From NCBI GenBank assembly GCA_947630125.1, contig CANRGO010000001.1:26246-90245 (forward strand): a DNA stretch of 64,000 nucleotides. Reading direction: 5' to 3'. This DNA is from an uncultured Lachnospiraceae bacterium. GTDB lineage: Bacteria; Bacillota; Clostridia; Lachnospirales; Lachnospiraceae. A program made the translations under genes and the position numbers. This document shows positions 48,186 through 58,166 of this stretch, in pieces. The first letter of the stretch is position 1, and each line of letters starts with the position of its first letter. Under the pieces are notes generated by a model. That model saw nothing but the letters and a program-made list of their open reading frames with translations, did not search any database and was not told the DNA's origin.

Positions 48186-50192
48186 ATGAAAAAAAGAGTT
48201 GTTATTGTTGGCGCAGGATATGCAGGTATCCTGACTGCAAAAAAATTAGCAAGAAAGTTTAAAAAAGTCAGTGATGTGGAGATTACAATTATCGATAAAA
48301 ATCCATTTCACACGATGTTAACCGAGCTTCATGAAGTGGCTGCAGGCCGTGTGGATGAAGACAGCATTAAAATTAGTTTGAAAAAAGTTTTTGCTGGAAG
48401 AAAAGTTGATGTAAAACTTGATAATATTACAAGTTTTGATTTTGAAAAAAAACAGGTTATCGGTGAAGAAAACACGTATGAATATGATTATTTGGTGTTA
48501 TCAGCTGGAAGTAAACCAACGTTTTATGGAGTAACCGGAGCAGAGGAAAATACCTTTAAATTATGGTCTTATGATGACGCAGTTTTATTAAAAGAACATA
48601 TTTTAAATATATTCCGCAAAGCTGGTAGAGAAAGAAACGAAGAACAAAGACGTAAAATGCTAACATTTTACGTGGTTGGAGCTGGCTTTACCGGTGTTGA
48701 AATGATCGGAGAACTTGCTGAGTATGTTCCTTTTCTTTGTGAACAGTATGGAGTTGAAAGAAATGAAGTTACACTGGTAAATATTGATGGTCTGAATAGA
48801 CCTATCCCAAATCTGCCAGAAAAATTATCAAATAAAGTAAGCAAACGTCTACATAAAATGGGAGTTGAACTTTGTCTGGAAGCACCCGTTGTTGAAGTTG
48901 GAGCTGATTTCATCACTTATAAAAAAGATGGAAAAGATGTAACGAAACCTGTATCTACTGTAATCTGGGGTGCTGGAATTCAGGCTTGTGACATTTCAGA
49001 AAGCGCAGCAGAATGCATGGAAAAACAACGTGGAAACAGAATCCAGGTAGATAAATTTTTAAGATCAACCACCAACGAAGATGTGTATGTAATTGGTGAT
49101 AACATGTATTTCGTTGCAGAAGGTGAACAGGCTCCAGTTCCACAGATGGTGGAAAACTGTGAACAAAGTTCTCATACAGCAGCACATAATATTGTTTCTC
49201 AGATAACAGGAAAAGGTAAAATGGAAGAATATAAACCAGCGTTCCACGGAGTAATGGTTTGCATCGGTGGAAGATATGGGGTTGCCCATGTTGGATTACC
49301 AGGACACTTCTTTAGTCTGCCATCCTTCCTTGCCATGTTTTCAAAGCATTTTATTAATATTATTTATTTTATACAGGTACTTGGTTGGAATAAGGTGTTT
49401 AACTATATTAAACATGAATTCTTTACCATTCGTAATTGCCGTAGTTTTGTAGGTGGACATTTCTCAAATCGTACCCCTAGCTTTTTATTGGTACCAATTC
49501 GTTTCTGGCTTGGAGCTGTCTGGCTATTTGAAGGTATTATGAAAATCGTAGAAGGTTGGTTTGAGGCACCTAAATTAACTGGATTTTTCGGTGGAGCAAG
49601 ATCATGGTATGACAGTATTTTAAATATTGGCAACACAACAGCTCAGGTTGCAACTGACGCAGTTAGTGCAGCGACCGGTGCAACTGACGCAGTTAGTGCA
49701 GCGACCGGTGCATCTGAAGCAGGAGCAGTGGTTGTTCCAACGGGAGAAGTACTTATTAACTTTGATATTCTTGGACTGATTAAAATCTTATTTGTAACTG
49801 GAAAAGATTTAGCGGAATCGAAAATTGGTGATTTTGCATTACTTTTAGATATACCAGTTATGAATTGGTTTGTTGACACAGTCATTCTTCCAAATGATGG
49901 AATGCAGTTATTTATGCAGATTTTCATTGTAGTAGCAGAAATTTTAATTGGACTTGCACTTATGGGTGGTTTATTTACTACACCAGCAGCAGCATTTTCA
50001 CTTGTTTTACAGTTTATGTTTATTTGTACAACCGGTCTGTATCTTGGAACCTTCTGGATGATATTTGCAGGTATTGCAGTATTAATCGGAGCAGGCAGAA
50101 CCTTGGGACTTGACTATTATGCAATGCCACAACTAAAGAAATTATGGAAGAAACTTCCAATCGTACGTAAATCATATTTATATCATGATTAA
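48186..50192 (+). CDS. ndh2: Type II NADH dehydrogenase-like flavoprotein with membrane (DoxX-like) C-terminus, EET-type Ndh2
   Basis: VVIVGAGYAGILTAKKLARKF, VVGAGFTGVEMIGELAE, YVIGDN; C-terminal TM segments from about 49490; ATG 48186 after AAGGAG. Confidence 0.85.
   Translation: MKKRVVIVGAGYAGILTAKKLARKFKKVSDVEITIIDKNPFHTMLTELHEVAAGRVDEDSIKISLKKVFAGRKVDVKLDNITSFDFEKKQVIGEENTYEYDYLVLSAGSKPTFYGVTGAEENTFKLWSYDDAVLLKEHILNIFRKAGRERNEEQRRKMLTFYVVGAGFTGVEMIGELAEYVPFLCEQYGVERNEVTLVNIDGLNRPIPNLPEKLSNKVSKRLHKMGVELCLEAPVVEVGADFITYKKDGKDVTKPVSTVIWGAGIQACDISESAAECMEKQRGNRIQVDKFLRSTTNEDVYVIGDNMYFVAEGEQAPVPQMVENCEQSSHTAAHNIVSQITGKGKMEEYKPAFHGVMVCIGGRYGVAHVGLPGHFFSLPSFLAMFSKHFINIIYFIQVLGWNKVFNYIKHEFFTIRNCRSFVGGHFSNRTPSFLLVPIRFWLGAVWLFEGIMKIVEGWFEAPKLTGFFGGARSWYDSILNIGNTTAQVATDAVSAATGATDAVSAATGASEAGAVVVPTGEVLINFDILGLIKILFVTGKDLAESKIGDFALLLDIPVMNWFVDTVILPNDGMQLFMQIFIVVAEILIGLALMGGLFTTPAAAFSLVLQFMFICTTGLYLGTFWMIFAGIAVLIGAGRTLGLDYYAMPQLKKLWKKLPIVRKSYLYHD
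49650..49709 (+). repeat. Two perfect tandem copies of a 30-bp unit inside ndh2
   Basis: GCAACTGACGCAGTTAGTGCAGCGACCGGT x2 encoding (ATDAVSAATG)2. Confidence 0.95.
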
Positions 50193-50215
50193 TAGAAAAG
50201 AAATTGGGTGAACCT

Positions 50216-51166
50216 ATGGAGATGTTTACATATGAGAAAGCGCTTGAGCAGGTGAAGCAGGAAATAAACCAAGCGCTTACCAGGTCTCCCCGTATGATTC
50301 GTGAGTATCTGACCCATTTGACTTTATCCCAGGGGAAAATGATACGTGCTGTTTCGGTTTTAACCGCTGCGCTTGATCAGGATGGTTACTGCAGTTATGA
50401 AGCAATTCGTGTTGCAGCAGCTATTGAAATTATTCATTTATCATCGCTTGTACATGATGATATTATTGATAACGCTGATTTACGCAGAGGACATGAAACA
50501 TTACAGAAAAAATATGGGAAGAGAACAGCCGTAATCTGCGGTGATTATCTCTTAAGCCTGGCCTTAAAAATGATTACAAACCTAGAACATAAAAATAAGT
50601 ATTTGGAAATACAAATACCAGATTATATTAGCAAATTATGTCTTGGGGAGTTAAATCAACACATTAATAATCATAACTTAGATTTATCTATGTTTGATTA
50701 TATTAAAATTATTGGTGGAAAAACTGCTGCACTTTTTGAAGCCTCTTTTTTTGCCGGAGCTGTAATTACTGGTGAATCTCAGAAGAATTGTAAAAAGTAT
50801 GCAAAAATCGGGTACTATATTGGAATGATTTTTCAATTAATGGATGACTGTATGGATTTTGAAACCACAGTAGAAACCATGAAAAAACCGGTGCAGTCGG
50901 ACTATGAACAGGGTGTTATCACCTTGCCTTTGATTTATACATTTTTTCAGAAACCAGAATTTGCAAGAAAAGCAAAAGTAGAAGGTATCAGTCGAAATGA
51001 AATCAATCAGGCTGTTGAAGATGCAAAAGGACTGGGGTATACCCGTTCCATTGTTACTCGCTATTATAAAAAAGCAGAAAAACTTATACAGTCACTTTCC
51101 CTGATAGCGGAGAAAGAGGACAAAATGTTAAGTATTTTAAACAAATCAGCACGAATGATTGCCTGA
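50216..51166 (+). CDS. dmkB: Polyprenyl diphosphate synthase (DmkB-like)
   Basis: LVHDDIIDNADLRRG first DD-rich motif, second motif QLMDDCMDFE. Confidence 0.85.
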   Translation: MEMFTYEKALEQVKQEINQALTRSPRMIREYLTHLTLSQGKMIRAVSVLTAALDQDGYCSYEAIRVAAAIEIIHLSSLVHDDIIDNADLRRGHETLQKKYGKRTAVICGDYLLSLALKMITNLEHKNKYLEIQIPDYISKLCLGELNQHINNHNLDLSMFDYIKIIGGKTAALFEASFFAGAVITGESQKNCKKYAKIGYYIGMIFQLMDDCMDFETTVETMKKPVQSDYEQGVITLPLIYTFFQKPEFARKAKVEGISRNEINQAVEDAKGLGYTRSIVTRYYKKAEKLIQSLSLIAEKEDKMLSILNKSARMIA

Positions 51167-51194
51167 CTTGATAAGAGAAAGGAATTAGAAGTTT

Positions 51195-52094
51195 ATGATA
51201 CAGAAATTTTTCCGCTATACAGAATTAAGAACAAAAATCACTAGTATTTTTACTTTTTTCATGTCACTTGCATTTTTGTTTTATCAAAAAGTGGAGATTG
51301 ACTGGTATAAAACAGGTATATTTTTTCTGGGAATGCTTGGTTTTGACTTAACAACAACAGCAATTAATAATTACATAGACTCGAAAGATAATGGACAGGC
51401 ATTGGAATTTAAAAGAAAGACCTCTTTGTTTATTATCTATGGGTTATTTGCATTTAGCACTGTGTTTGGCTTATACCTTGCATACATGACCGATTTAATC
51501 ATTCTTCTGGTAGGTGGAATTTGCTTTGTTTGTGGGATTTTTTATACCTATGGACCCTTGCCGATTTCAAGAATGCCGCTGGGAGAATTGGTTTCTGGTT
51601 TCTTTTATGGAATGCTAATTCCCTTTATTATTTTTTATATATCCTATCCAGAAGGAACTTTTCTGGAATATAGTTTGAGCCTGGAACAAGTATCCTTAAC
51701 ATTAAATGTAGTTCCCTTTCTGGTATTATTTTTATTATCACTGATTCCTTTTTCAGTAACAGCCAACATTATGCTGGCAAATAATATTTGTGATTTGGAA
51801 AAGGATATTCTGGTAAAGAGATATACATTACCATATTACATTGGAAAGGCTGCCTTGCCATTATTTGTGGGGCTGTATGGATTATCTTTTATATCATTGA
51901 TTCTGATGGTCGTATTTCAGATTCTTTCCCCTATATGTCTTGTGGCCTTACTTGTGGCAGTTCCAGTTTGGAAAAATATACAGCGTTTTCTTCAAAAACA
52001 GGAGAAAGCAACAACCTTTGATATTTCCATTAAGAATTTTATTTTCATAATGGGAGCAGTAACAGTAGTGATTTTTATATCAGCAATGATTTAA
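51195..52094 (+). CDS. dmkA: UbiA/MenA-family prenyltransferase (DmkA-like)
   Basis: AINNYIDSKDNG and NNICDLEKDILVKRYTLPYYIGK motifs; polytopic membrane protein. Confidence 0.8.
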   Translation: MIQKFFRYTELRTKITSIFTFFMSLAFLFYQKVEIDWYKTGIFFLGMLGFDLTTTAINNYIDSKDNGQALEFKRKTSLFIIYGLFAFSTVFGLYLAYMTDLIILLVGGICFVCGIFYTYGPLPISRMPLGELVSGFFYGMLIPFIIFYISYPEGTFLEYSLSLEQVSLTLNVVPFLVLFLLSLIPFSVTANIMLANNICDLEKDILVKRYTLPYYIGKAALPLFVGLYGLSFISLILMVVFQILSPICLVALLVAVPVWKNIQRFLQKQEKATTFDISIKNFIFIMGAVTVVIFISAMI

Positions 52095-52144
52095 AAATAA
52101 ATTTTATGATGGTGTCATTTAAATGGCAGAAAACGGAGGATAAA

Positions 52145-53146
52145 ATGAAAAAAATCGTATCGTTATTACTTGCTATAGTTCTTGTAGTAGGTACACTTAC
52201 CGCTTGTGGTAGTAAAAGCGAACCAGCAAAAACAGGTCTTGCTGTTGTAACATCCGTGGGGAAATCAGCAAGTGCTGGTGAAGAAGATGGATTAGCTCAG
52301 GCAGATTCTACTATTGTAGCTGTTTTAGTTGGAGCTGATGGAAAAATTCTTGCATGTGATATTGATGCAGCTCAGACAAAAGTGAACTTCTCAGCAGAAG
52401 GTAAACTTTTAACAGATGTGGCTTCAACATTTAAATCAAAACAGGAATTAAAAACTGAATATGGAATGAATGCAGCTTCTTCTATTGGTAAAGAATGGAA
52501 TGAGCAGGCAGATGCTTTTGCAGCATATGTAGTTGGAAAAACAATTGAAGAAGTTAAAAGCATCGCTGTAACTGAAGAAGGTGTTCCAACAGACGCTGAT
52601 CTTGCAGCAACTGTAACTTTAAAAGTTGGTGGTTTTATTGCAGCTGTTGAAAAAGCAGTAGCAAATGCTAAAGAAATCGGAGCAAACAGTGATGATGTTC
52701 TTGGTCTTGCTGTAAATACAGAAATCTCTAAATCAAAAGATGCAACTGCTGAAGAAGCAGGTCTTGCACAGATTTATTTAACTTACTCAGTTGTGACAAA
52801 AGATGGCAAAGGAAAAGTAACCAGCTGTTTACTCGATGCATCTCAGGCAAATGTAAACTTTGATGCAACTGGTGTTATTACAACAGATTTAGCTGTTGCA
52901 CTTGCTACAAAACAGGAACTTGGCGCTGATTATGGAATGAAAAAAGCGTCTGCAATTGGTAAAGAATGGAATGAACAGGCAGATGCATTTGCAGCATATG
53001 TTGTTGGTAAAACAGCAGATGAAGTAAGTGGTATTGCAGTAGATGGAGAAGGACTTGCAGCAGATGCAGACTTAATCAGTTCTGTAACTGTACATGTTGG
53101 TCCATTTATCCAGGTTGTTGGTAAAGCTCTTGCAAATGCAAAATAA
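52145..53146 (+). CDS. pplA: PplA-like two-repeat lipoprotein, candidate flavinylated EET carrier
   Basis: Lipobox LTACGS; two homologous ~150-aa repeats sharing IGKEWNEQADAFAAYVVGKT; context. Confidence 0.72.
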   Translation: MKKIVSLLLAIVLVVGTLTACGSKSEPAKTGLAVVTSVGKSASAGEEDGLAQADSTIVAVLVGADGKILACDIDAAQTKVNFSAEGKLLTDVASTFKSKQELKTEYGMNAASSIGKEWNEQADAFAAYVVGKTIEEVKSIAVTEEGVPTDADLAATVTLKVGGFIAAVEKAVANAKEIGANSDDVLGLAVNTEISKSKDATAEEAGLAQIYLTYSVVTKDGKGKVTSCLLDASQANVNFDATGVITTDLAVALATKQELGADYGMKKASAIGKEWNEQADAFAAYVVGKTADEVSGIAVDGEGLAADADLISSVTVHVGPFIQVVGKALANAK

Positions 53147-53151
53147 GAGTT

Positions 53152-53184
53152 GTTCTTGACGAATAATCACAAGAACTTTATAGT
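53152..53184 (+). promoter_or_regulatory. Promoter TTGACG-N17-TATAGT embedded in inverted repeat GTTCTTG/CAAGAAC
   Basis: -35 53156-53161, -10 53179-53184; arms 53152-53158 and 53170-53176. Confidence 0.6.
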
Positions 53185-53188
53185 ATGA

Positions 53189-53254
53189 TTAGTACCCAGA
53201 TTTTGGGGATGCATCTCTTATATCAGGATGCATCCCCATTATTATCGGTACTAA
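53189..53254 (+). other. Nested hairpin in apbE 5' leader
   Basis: Outer TTAGTACC/GGTACTAA (53189-53196/53247-53254), inner GGGGATGCATC/GATGCATCCCC (53205-53215/53227-53237). Confidence 0.7.
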
Positions 53255-53276
53255 AAATGAGTTGGAGAAAAAAACT

Positions 53277-54332
53277 GTGAAAAAAATACGAAACGTGATG
53301 CTGATAATGGGCATAATGATCGTTACACTGACAGCTTGCGGACAACCAAAGAAAGAGCGTTATGAAGCAAGTTTTTTAGAATTGTTTGATACGGTAACAA
53401 AAGTCGTAGCATACTCGGAAAGTAAGGAAGAATTTTCCAGTAAAATGGATTTGATATATGCTGAACTGGAAGTATATCACCAGTTGTATGATATTTACCA
53501 TGATTACGAAGGAATTTCTAATATCAAAACAATCAATGATCAGGCTGGAATTAGTCCGGTTAAAGTAGAACAGAAAATTATTGACTTATTATACTATGCA
53601 AAAGATATGTATGAATTAACCGATGGAGAACTTAATATTGCATTTGGAAGTGTTCTTCGCTTATGGCATGAGGAAAGAACTGCAGGAATTGATAATCCTG
53701 AAGATGCAAAACTTCCAGATCCTGAAACATTAAAAGAGAAAGCTCTGCATTGTGATATAAATCAAATGATTATTGATGAAGAAAATTCAACTGTTTATCT
53801 TTCTGACCCAGACATGCGCCTTGATGTAGGTGCCATTGCAAAGGGCTACGCAACAGAGATGATAAGCCGTTATATGATAGAAATTGGTTTGGAAAATAGC
53901 ATGATATCCGTAGGGGGAAATGTACGAACTATGGGAATGAAGGTGGATGATAGTATGACTCAGCAACCATGGAGTGTGGGCATCCAGAATCCCGATACCA
54001 GTAGTGAAAATCAAACCTTGTATATCTTGAATCTAAGTAACCAATCCTTGGTTACCAGTGGAGTTTATGAACGCTATTATACTGTAAATGGAAAGCAATA
54101 CCATCACATCATTGATAAAGATACGCTGATGCCAGCCAACTATTATGAATCCGTATCGATTATTTGTGAAAATTCAGGCTTGGCGGATGTTCTCTCGACT
54201 TCCATTTTTAATATGCCTTATGAGCAGGGAGCTGCCTTAATTGAACAATTGGAAGGAACTGAAGCCCTTTGGATTTTAAGCGATGGAACACAGAAGAAAA
54301 GTGATGGATTTGATGCTTTGATAAAACAATAG
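53277..54332 (+). CDS. apbE: ApbE-family FMN transferase lipoprotein (FmnB-like)
   Basis: Lipobox LTACGQ, LFDTVTKVVAY, DVGAIAKGYATEM, SVGGNVRTMG; GTG start after GGAG. Confidence 0.9.
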   Translation: MKKIRNVMLIMGIMIVTLTACGQPKKERYEASFLELFDTVTKVVAYSESKEEFSSKMDLIYAELEVYHQLYDIYHDYEGISNIKTINDQAGISPVKVEQKIIDLLYYAKDMYELTDGELNIAFGSVLRLWHEERTAGIDNPEDAKLPDPETLKEKALHCDINQMIIDEENSTVYLSDPDMRLDVGAIAKGYATEMISRYMIEIGLENSMISVGGNVRTMGMKVDDSMTQQPWSVGIQNPDTSSENQTLYILNLSNQSLVTSGVYERYYTVNGKQYHHIIDKDTLMPANYYESVSIICENSGLADVLSTSIFNMPYEQGAALIEQLEGTEALWILSDGTQKKSDGFDALIKQ

Positions 54333-54341
54333 GAGTATATT

Positions 54342-54707
54342 GTGAAAAAAAATGATATAACATTAATTGCTATCATTGTTGTGATAGTTATGATATTCTT
54401 TGTGTTTTACGCATTTCAAAAAGAAACAGGAAGTACCCTGGTGGTGACTGTAGACGGTGAATTCTATCAGGAATATTCTTTGCATGAAAATCAAACCATA
54501 ACCATAGAGGATGAAGATGGTCATAAAAATGTGTTTGAAATAAAAGATGGTGTTGCAACTATGATAGAGGCAAGTTGTCCAGATAAACTCTGTATTTCGC
54601 AGCGTCCGATTTCATTTAATCATGAAACCATCGTATGTTTGCCGAATAAGGTTGTTTTAACTGTTGAAAATGCAAAAACTAGTGAAGTTGATATGATTAG
54701 TCAATAG
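54342..54707 (+). CDS. eetA: NusG domain II-containing membrane-anchored protein (EetA-like)
   Basis: N-terminal TM; VTVDGEFYQEYSLHENQTI, EASCPDKLCISQRPISFNHETIVCLPNKVVLTV. Confidence 0.82.
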   Translation: MKKNDITLIAIIVVIVMIFFVFYAFQKETGSTLVVTVDGEFYQEYSLHENQTITIEDEDGHKNVFEIKDGVATMIEASCPDKLCISQRPISFNHETIVCLPNKVVLTVENAKTSEVDMISQ

Positions 54708-54719
54708 CGAGGAATCAAA

Positions 54720-55223
54720 ATGAAAACAAAACATGTGGCAACATTTGGTATGTTGATTGCTCTTGCCTTTATTTTAAGTTACATTGAAACCATGATACCT
54801 GTAATGATACCTGTCCCTGGTATTAAGTTAGGACTTGCGAATCTGGTGGTTTTGGTTGCGCTGTATAGTATGGGTTTTCGAGAAGCTTTTTTATTATCCA
54901 TGATTCGAATTGTGTTGGTTGGGTTTACCTTTGGAAGCCTTTCCACCATGTTATTTAGTTTTGCAGGCGGTATTTTAAGTTTGACTTTAATGGCAGTTTT
55001 TCAAAAAAGTAAACTGTTTTCTATGACAGGGATTAGTATATTAGGAGGCTTAGGACATAATATAGGTCAGATTTTAGTGGCAATGCTTGTTGTACAGAAT
55101 CTAAACCTGGTCTATTACTTACCAATTCTTATGATATCAGGTTTGATAACTGGTACTGTGGTAGGTCTGGTAGGAGCCTTGATTGTGAGAAGTCTACGTA
55201 AGTATCAACCTTTAAAAGAGTAA
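54720..55223 (+). CDS. eetB: Gx transporter-family membrane protein (EetB-like; 'heptaprenyl diphosphate synthase component I' type)
   Basis: ALAFILSYIETMIPVMIPVPGIKLGLANLVVLVALYSMG. Confidence 0.85.
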   Translation: MKTKHVATFGMLIALAFILSYIETMIPVMIPVPGIKLGLANLVVLVALYSMGFREAFLLSMIRIVLVGFTFGSLSTMLFSFAGGILSLTLMAVFQKSKLFSMTGISILGGLGHNIGQILVAMLVVQNLNLVYYLPILMISGLITGTVVGLVGALIVRSLRKYQPLKE

Positions 55224-55270
55224 AGTTGGCAGAGTTTTATAAAAAATTCTGCTTACTTTATTTTTTTTTC
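55222..55270 (+). terminator. Intrinsic terminator closing the EET cluster
   Basis: AAAGTtgGCAGA...TCTGCttACTTT followed by a long T-tract. Confidence 0.85.
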
Positions 55271-55359
55271 AGATTTTTTGGCCTATGAATTCATACGAGG
55301 TATGCTATACTTGTGCTAAATAGGAAAATTATGAGGAAATAGAAAGGAAGGGTTAAAAA

Positions 55360-58122
55360 ATGAATCAATTACAAGAATCTGCTTTCAAAGATTTACAGAT
55401 TGCTGGAAAAAGTTATTATTTTTTTGATATAGAGGAACTTGAAAAAATGGGGTATCAAATTCATAAATTACCCTACTCCATTCGAATTTTATTAGAATCC
55501 TTACTCAGGCAAATGGATGACTATACCATAAACATGGAACATGTGGAACGCCTTGCAGGTTGGAAAAGTGATAACAAAGAAGCAGTAGAAATACCTTTTA
55601 AACCCTCACGTGTTATTTTACAGGATTTTACAGGTGTTCCGGCAGTGGTAGATCTGGCTAGTATGCGAGCAGCAATTGCAACCTATCTAAAAGAGAAAAA
55701 TCAACTTGAAAAGCAAGATAAAGAAGCAATGAATGAAGAGATAGAAAGACTGGTTCAGTTAATCAATCCAGAAGTACAAGTGGATTTGGTTATTGATCAC
55801 TCCTTACAGGTAGATTTTTATGGAAATAAAGAAGCGCTGGATGACAATTCCAGATTAGAATTTGAACGCAATCAGGAACGTTATGAATTTTTAAACTGGG
55901 CACAAAAATCCTTTCAGAATTTTTCCGTAGTTCCGCCAGCGACTGGTATCGTTCATCAGGTTAATTTGGAGTATCTGGCAAAAGTCGTGATGCAGAAAGA
56001 AGTTGGAGATAAAACCATTTTATATCCAGATACATTGGTAGGAACTGACTCTCATACCACCATGATCAATGGACTTGGCGTCCTTGGCTGGGGTGTTGGT
56101 GGAATCGAAGCAGAGGCAGGTATGCTAGGACAGGCATCCTACTTACCTCTCCCAGAAGTAATCGGTGTGGAGTTAACTGGAAGCCTGCCACTGGGAGCAA
56201 CAGCAACTGACCTGGCATTGAAACTCACACAGATTCTTAGAAGCTATGGAGTGGTCGACAAATTTGTGGAATATTTTGGAGAAGGTGTAGCAAGACTTTC
56301 TCTTGCAGACCGGGCAACCATCGCAAATATGGCTCCTGAATATGGAGCGACCTGTGGCTATTTTCCTGTAGATGAAGAGACCGTACATTATTTAAAACTG
56401 ACAGGTCGAAGTGATGAACAGATACAATTGGTTGAAACTTATTTTCGTGCCAATCATTTATTCCAGGATTATCAGCAGTAACCAGAATATATAACCGTTA
56501 TACAGTTAGATTTATCCACTTTAAAACCATCCTTGTCAGGGCCAAAACGTCCTCAGGATCTGTTGCATTTAGAAGAAATGAAAGAGGCCTTTGATAAAGC
56601 AGTTGTTACAGAAATAGGGGTCAGCGGATATGGATGCGATAAGGCAGAACTTGAGAAGCAGGCCTTTGTACATACCAAACAGGGAAAAGAGTTTACTTTA
56701 AAAACGGGTTCTGTATTAATTGCAGCCATTACATCTTGTACGAATACCTCAAACCCCTCCGTAATGCTAGGAGCAGGGCTTCTTGCAAAAAAGGCAGTAG
56801 AAAAAGGTTTGAATGTTCCGGACTACGTAAAAACCTCACTTGCTCCAGGGTCAAAAGTTGTATCAGGATATCTTGAGGCTGCTGGTCTTCAATCCTATCT
56901 GGATCAGTTGGGATTTCAGGTAATCGGTTATGGCTGTGCAACCTGTATTGGAAACTCGGGACCTTTGATGGAAGAAATTGAGGAAGCAATTGTAAAAGAA
57001 GATTTATTATGTGCCTCAGTATTATCTGGAAATCGTAATTTTGAAGGAAGAATTCATCAGAAAATCAAGGCAAATTACCTGGCATCACCACCACTTGTGG
57101 TAGCATATGCTTTGGCTGGAACCGTAAGAATTGATTTGCAGACAGAACCGATTGGCTTTGATCAGGACCAGAATCCAGTTTATTTAAAAGATATCTGGCC
57201 AAGTGCAGACGAAATTACAGAAGCGGTGTCTTCTTTTGTGAAACCTGAATTATTCCAAAGTAAATATACAAACCTTTATCAAAGCAACGATAACTGGAAT
57301 GCGATCAAACAAGAGCAAAGCAGTTTGTATCAATTTAGCGATGACTCTACCTATATTAAAAATCCTCCTTATTTTGAAGGGTTTTCTTTAGAAACACGAA
57401 AGCTACAAACAATTACCAATATTAAGCCCTTGGCAATATTTGGAGATAGCATTACCACAGACCATATTTCACCAGCGGGTGGCTTTTCAGTAAAAACACC
57501 AGCAGGAGCCTATTTATTGAAACAAGGTGTTTTCAAAGAACAGTTTAATTCCTACGGTTCCAGAAGAGGAAATCATGAAATTATGATGCGTGGAACTTTT
57601 GCCAATGTGAGAATTCGCAATAAGATGGCAGATGGCATGGAAGGTGGATATACAAAATTGGTAGAAACGGAAGAACTTATGGATATCTATAGCGCCAGCA
57701 TGGAATATAAGAAGCAAAAACAAGCCCTTATGATTTTAGCTGGTAAAGATTATGGCATGGGTTCCTCCAGAGACTGGGCTGCAAAGGGACCGAATCTATT
57801 AGGAGTTCAGGTGGTTCTTGCAGAAAGTTATGAAAGAATTCATCGCTCCAATCTGGTGATGATGGGAATTCTCCCTTTACAATTTTTACCAGGAGATTCT
57901 GTAGAAAAGTTTCAATTAACAGGAGCAGAAGAATTCTCCGTTATAGTTCCTGCTGAGCAAAAACCTCAGATGAAGGTTCTTGTGGAAGCATCTGAACAAG
58001 GCTCTTTAAAGGCAAGTTTTTCAGCAATTCTTCGCTTTGATTCACAGATTGACTTTGATTTTTATAAACATGGTGGAATTTTACCTATGGTTTTAAGAGA
58101 AAAATTAACCGCTAACAAATAA
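55360..58122 (+). pseudogene. acnA: Aconitate hydratase interrupted by one in-frame TAA at 56479-56481 (nonsense, read-through candidate or sequencing error)
   Basis: ORFs 55360-56481 and 56533-58122 share one frame; [67 protein letters not shown] all intact. Confidence 0.85.
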
Positions 58123-58166
58123 AAGAAAAAAGATGGAGGAGGCTATCACAATAGCCTATAAAAAAG

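Noticed and set aside
53189-53254. FMN (RFN) riboswitch before apbE
   Set aside because: Structure is a simple nested hairpin of 66 nt without the RFN multi-helix conserved sequences
56533-58122. Interpreting the two aconitase ORFs as a genuine two-subunit enzyme
   Set aside because: The break is inside the AcnA-type polypeptide, is a single in-frame stop with nothing missing, and the second ORF has no Shine-Dalgarno; a pseudogene, read-through or error is more likely
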